Shown here piece by piece: positions 9,501 to 15,500 of a stretch of 18,423 nucleotides of DNA; position 1 is the stretch's first letter, and the number at the start of each line of letters is the position of its first letter. Below the pieces are notes generated by a model. The model was not told the DNA's origin. It worked only from the letters and a program-made list of their open reading frames with translations, and did no database searches. The DNA comes from Cephalothrix spiralis (Eukaryota > Nemertea > Palaeonemertea > Archinemertea > Cephalotrichidae): NCBI GenBank assembly GCA_032353305.1, contig JAUCNG010364484.1, positions 1 to 18,423 on the forward strand, written 5' to 3'. Both the position numbers and the translations under genes were made by a program.

Positions 9501-12500
9501 TTATAAAGACTACCTCCATAAGGGGGCCTGTAAATAATGAGAAAAATTATAAGTAATGAGTAGCCCAATGTTGTACAGGTGTCCCAATATTATGGAAAAC
9601 AGCTAAGCCGGATGACGTCATGCATATTGTGACTTAATTATGAATTGACCATATCGCTGCTAGTGATCACTAGAGAGATCATGGTCTTATCTTTCAAATA
9701 AAATAAATTTAGTACAAATCTGTCTAACAACAACTGAGCTTAAGGACCACAAAGTTAAATTTCTCCAAATGACCGCTCTTTATCGAAAAGATTCTCGGAA
9801 ATGTGATTTTTTATGACTTTTTATATTCAATTCACAAAAAAATCTATTAAAAACTTAAACCGACTGAAAATATTCCACGATTAATTTTAAAGTGATTGAA
9901 AGTTGCATTATATAGAAATGTATCTCGATTTAGTATGGGATTTAGGGTGGGGAAAATGAGATCAGAGTTTTTTCAGGAGAATCAACGTAGCTCCCTTAGT
10001 TATGAACTGATCTGCACCAAATCTTTTTTATTCGGAAGAGAAGACCATTTTCTCAAAGAAATATGTTTTGCAATTCATAAAATATTCAAAATTACGTGAT
10101 GTGGGAGGGCGACAGGCTTTTTTTAAAATATGGTAAAACAGACCAAGGGATCCGCCCAGAAGACTGAACGTACGAAAGACCGAATTCCAAAAGACCGAAT
10201 TCTATTAGACAGACATTTTTTTGTAAATGAGGACAAAAGACCGAATGGACAAAGACCGAAATTCCATAAGACCGAAAGAAATGCATTAAAATATTTAAAA
10301 ATGGTCAAATAGCTGGTATCTAATGATCATATCAAGCGCCTACAGTTTAGAGGTGCTCTGCTCTGGTAATAGATATATATATAAGACGATCACTGACGAT
10401 ATATGGTGGTATTAGCCAATCAGCGATGAGTACTTATCGAAATCAACATGTGGTAAAGCGTCAGCGATCATCTGATATGATCTATTACTAAATGTAGAGC
10501 ACCTCTAAACTATAGGCGCTTGTCATATTAAAACAGAAAGAATAATAAATACAATTTAATAAACTATATCTAAAGTAGCTTTTGCATTTACAATTTAATA
10601 AACTATATCTAGAGAAGCTTTTGCATTTGCAAGGCAGTTTGCGCTAGGCTGTCTAGTACTAGCTCTAGGGCTATTAAAAGTTGCATGAAAGATGGTAATT
10701 GGCAAATCCAAGATGCACCAAGAAATATACTTATCGAAGAGATTGATCCCATAATAAGATTTAACCAGTAAATAATTTTATTTTAAAACTTTTTTTAATT
10801 TGAATAAGATGATTTTTTTATTGTTGGTCTTATGGAATGTCGGACTTTTATACGTTCGGTCTTTTGGGATCTCAGTCTTTTGGAATTTTGGGCTTTTATC
10901 CCGTCGGTCTTATGGAATTTCGGTCTTTTGGTTTGTCGGTCTTTTGAACTGTCGGTCTTTTGGAATTTCGGTCTTATGGAATTCGGTCTTTCGTACGTTC
11001 GATCTTTTGAAATTTCGGCCTTTTGGACTAGACCCAGTCAAAGGGTGCTATTAGGTTGCTACTATGTTAAATTAAAAAGTCTCTGCCACTTTGTTTGATA
11101 ATCACATTATTGTCGGTCAGATAGAGCGGGCAGACACGGAAAACATCATTCTTCATTCATCAACCACCAAGTGTCTGCCCACTAAAGTACCGGTAATGAT
11201 AAAAGAGATTATTCATACCTTCAACATAAAAGGTTCTGTGTCCTTTACTTCCTAAACTTCTATAAAATTTTGTATTTTTTAAATCAGTCTGACAAACAGC
11301 TGAGAATTGACAATTCGAGGATTCGGAAACAGATTTATCCAAGGTCAGTTTTCCATTCAGATCAATAAGGTAACGGTAAGTATCAGAGCCATGTTTTTCT
11401 TCATAAAGATACGGTCTAGAAATAAAGAAAGAAATAATAATAAATTACTATTACTTTAAGTTGTGCTAAAATACAGAGTTTTTAATGACTTAAGGTATGT
11501 GCACGGAGTTAGCATGACAATTTTGATTTTTTTATCGCATATAATGATTCCTTCAGTTAAGAGGATCATTGTCGTGTAAAATTCATCGGTTTTGTTGCAT
11601 TCAAATTTAAATAGCTCTCAGACGGATTATCGGATCTTCTTGAAACTTCCAAGATATCTTCCTTATAAAATTATCTAAAATTTAACATTTTTGTTTTTCG
11701 ATATGATTTATATGTTTTTATATAGAAGAAATTTTATGTTGAAGAGAAAAAAACATTTTATCAAAAAAAACCTTTTATGTCAAATTTCTCACAAAATAAA
11801 AAATATATCGAAAAACAAAAAGGTTCCATTTTAGATAATCTTATAAGGAAGGGACCTGCGAAGTTTCAAGAAGACGGATCCGTCTGGAGAGCTATCTACA
11901 ATTTAATTGACAGTAAAAAATATGTGCTGATTTGTGAATTATCTTTCTAGAAATATATAGGTTTATGGTGTTTAAATTAACTTTTATCGAGCTATAGCGA
12001 TTTAACAATATCCCTGTTAACTGGGCACATATGTACCGTAACAAGGAGTTTTAAGAACAAGGAGTGTTTTTGACGAACTTTGAAGTAAATTCTACGCTCA
12101 GTCTCAAAACCGGAAAACTCGAAGTCATGTATCGATTCCGCGGCCGATCATGCCGATGTATTCCGAAGACACTAAGACGGAAACCGGAATGTTCCGACGA
12201 TAAATTTCTGATAAAATGGTAAATACCAGGCTGTTTTTTGCACTTTTAGAGGTCTAGCAAATTGGAGATTTGGAATAGAAGTAGTCAATGGATGTTGATC
12301 GCGTTTTTATCTCGTGCTAAATAGATTAGCGGACAAAAAGATTAAGCTTATTTCGTTCGGTACAGGAAGAGGGGAATGCAAAATTTGAAAAGAATGAGCG
12401 GTTTCATACCCCCTCTATAAACCCATAGATTAAGTACCCAGATAGTGAAATTAGACGAGCCATTGTCCGATGCTTGTTTCGGGCCATATTGCTCAAACCG

Positions 12501-15500
12501 GGCCTTTTTATCATTAACACGCCATCTGAGAGGAATGCTCCGTATTACCGGCGCCATTTTGTTTGCAGTCTCTACAGTATAGGCCCTCTTACAGAAAAAC
12601 TACAAACTAATCTTAAAATCGGACATGAATTTAGTACTATCCGAGTATCGTTAATCTATAGTACAATTATCTTACCCATTGCTTGTCAAACTCCTCAAAT
12701 TATAAACAATTCCATATTCAGGATTTCGTATATGATTATTAACAAGTTGAACCGCTTCCCTGAAAAAAATCATAATATAAGATATAAAATTTAATGATAT
12801 ATGTTGGTTATTCGTGCAATACAGTCCTGGTACATGGTCTCGCGCCATAATAGTTACTAACTCTCTTTAATTCCAATATAGCCCCTCGGCCTCATCAGCG
12901 ACTCGTGCATACATGTTTATAGATGAATCGTGCTGTAACTCTTTTTATGGCCCGAACCATGTAGCATTGACTACATGTATTCTGCAAATGAGCAATTTCT
13001 CTTTCTTCGATATCTGTTTGTCATTCGTGCAATACAGGCAATACTTCATAGTTCTCGAGCCATAAAAGTTACTGACACTCGTAATTGTCAATGTAGAAAA
13101 TACTCATTGCGTTACTCTTTTCATGGCTCTCGACCCATGAAGTATTGCCTATGTAACGGTAATTTAACATTTAACGTTATTATAAAACTTTACGAGACAG
13201 TATATCTTACGAGGCATGGGTTATGTTGAATAAAATTTTAATGAAAGAATAAACAGTAAAATCTTTATTAAAATATGTTTTCTATTATTAGGAGTTGTTA
13301 AAAATCATTTAAACTCTCTTAATATTCATGTTAGGTTAAGATGGTACTCTCTAAAAATCGTTCGTTAACTATGATTAATTGTTATCGTTGTTCAACCTGC
13401 TAAGGTGTATTCTAAAGCTAACTTACGGTTCGATTTTGCATGCCACACTAGATAGCCATAAGAAATGGAATATACATTCATTTGAGTTAACAGTTCTGGA
13501 AATAAAAAGGCAGTTTGAATTTAGTGTCAATTCATAAGTCATACACGAAATATTTTATCATTAAGTTGATATCCGGCTCGCGGGACCAATAACAAAATAG
13601 ATTCTGCAATTCATAGTTAAACTAAAAATTGGTTAAAACATGCTTGATTCAAAATCTCTGGTTTGAATTTTTTGATGCGATTAACGTCATGATGATTCAT
13701 CCCAATTTTAATTTTGATATTAAAACCATCATATTTGGCATATCCTCTCCAGAATCTAACCTGGGTGCTATAAATTGTATAAAAATGTTGACAAAAAAGT
13801 ACATTTATAATTCGAGATGCATGAATATAGTGCCAAATATAACCAGACTTATGTCCTTTTTTAAATTCAAAATTAAATTAGAGAGGGAAGGATTTTTGAG
13901 AAGGGAAGATAAATTAAAAATAAAATGGGAGCATTTTGGAACACTTTTATAATTATAATTATAATCAGATTAAAAAAAAAAAATCTTCTTTTCTAGTTCT
14001 TGCACTGCACTCTGCATTTTTTCTCTCTCTCTCCATTCTATCTTCTTAAAATCTTTATTAGCTTCAATCATTTCTATTCCTACTTATTGCACATATGCAC
14101 ACATATTCTCCCATTAAACATTGTAAATATTGTAAATAAAATTATGTATAAAACGTGCTGTATTGAAAAAAAAAAATTTAAATTAAAACAAAAAATGCTT
14201 GATTTATTGTGCCAATGAAGGGCATTCTAAAAAATGATTTATAAATGATTTATAAATAGTTTATTTCGATATCGCAATACGGTGCGATTTGATGTAACTC
14301 TTACAAAAAAGCAAGAGTTTACCAAATTTATCTCCAATGCAATATTTAGAGTAGAGGGGATAGGGCTAAGGATTTAAACACCTGATGAAGACATTTTACG
14401 CGTTAAACGCTTCATTTCTTGGATTTTTGAAACTCACTCAAAACGATATTTGTTTTTGAAGACATCGATTTAAAAAACTGTTAGTAGTAAGAAATACATT
14501 TGGAACATATATTAAAATGTTCAATTCTACATTTGGTAATGAAAAATAAGGTCAAATCATACTTCAGAATTTAATTTCTTTGTCAAATTTCATTTGGCCA
14601 GTTACAAGAAGACCTAGAATAAAATTTTGGGAGGGGCGATTGTCCTCCTATTCAGCATGCCTCCGCTACAGATATGACATGGGTTTCTTACCATTGAGTT
14701 GCAAAAATAAAACAAACTTACTTTTTAATAAATTTTGGCGCGCCAACTGTTTTTCCACATTTAAATTTAATTTCTGTTACAGCAGCGGCATTCGTTGTTG
14801 TAAGCTCACCGCCTGATTGGACAGAACAAGCAGAGCCACCTTGGTTGTACTTTAGAACTACTGTACCATCAGCTGAAACCGAAAATATACAAAAATTAGC
14901 GTTAGCGCTAAGTCCCCTGCTATAAAAATATTTTGTGAAGGCTAAAGAAAGGGAAATAAAGTTGAAAGCCTATTTTTCCTGTTGATATAATACAAGCCAC
15001 ATTTTAAGTATCTTCTCACCCATTTCTGCTTCTCTGGTTTGTGAGGTGGTCATGGGTCTCAGCGGGGGAATAATGAATTTTAGGACAAATTATATATTTT
15101 TTAGGACAACAAAATCATAAATTTTAGGAATTTTAGGACACAAAATCTGTGTTAGCTAATAATAATCGTCAAAAAACCTTAAGACTAGTAATCAAGTATT
15201 ATAAAACCTTGATTTCCAAAAAATCGTAACAATACATAATTTACCTATTCATAACCATGCATAATAATTAAAACTTGAATAAGGTCAAAAAATATTTTTA
15301 TGATATCAAGCCCAGCGAATCGAGGCGGGATTATGTTAAATTTATTGGTTAGAAAGGCGTATTTGAGGTTTATTCTGTATCCGGTAAAGAAAGAAAAACC
15401 GTTATTTTTCCGCGCGCGTTCTTTAATACACAAATAATGATGCTTGTTATATTGAACACGTAGGAAACATTAAAGCAAAGGATTGTGATGTTTATTAAAT

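Larger units (their letters stand above)
10137..11040. mobile_element. Foldback-like element with tandem-repeat arms
   Basis: The left arm, about 10155-10285, is built of roughly seven AAAGACCGAATTCCA-like units. The right arm, 10824-11030, has about thirteen units of the reverse complement, CGGTCTTTTGGAATTT, period about 16-17 bp. The outer parts also mirror each other (GAACGTACGAAAGACCGAAT on the left, its complement near 10983-11003). Arms made of short tandem repeats are the hallmark of foldback-type transposons. The open frames across both arms only translate the repeats. Confidence 0.75.
9528..11218 (-). other. Intron between exons G and H
   Basis: This phase-1 intron is dominated by the foldback-like element at 10137-11040 and its nested insertion. 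The 10-bp arms GGGCAGACAC (11128-11137) and GTGTCTGCCC (11171-11180) form a hairpin close to exon G. The part 9530-10130 shows nothing I can name. Confidence 0.75.
13496..14721 (-). other. Intron between exons D and E
   Basis: This phase-2 intron contains the LINE fragment described separately, inserted on the plus strand. The remainder (14205-14720) has a short ATGATTTATAA duplication near 14235 and otherwise nothing recognised. Confidence 0.8.

Noticed and set aside
10092-10312. Overlapping frames on both strands
   Set aside because: These are translations of the left foldback arm.
10636-10770. Short plus-strand frame ending MKDGNWQIQDAPRN...
   Set aside because: It is about 50 codons without a recognised domain; it might be a transposon remnant, but nothing supports it.
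10800-11098. Two overlapping plus-strand open frames of 84 and 88 codons
   Set aside because: They translate the tandem CGGTCTTTTGG repeat and show periodic low-complexity text, not a protein.
12474-12794. 106-codon plus-strand open frame
   Set aside because: It runs antisense through exon F, whose splice sites and CIMR wording are convincing.
14382-14388. CTGATGA hammerhead core
   Set aside because: No GAAA follows at a usable distance and no helices can be drawn.
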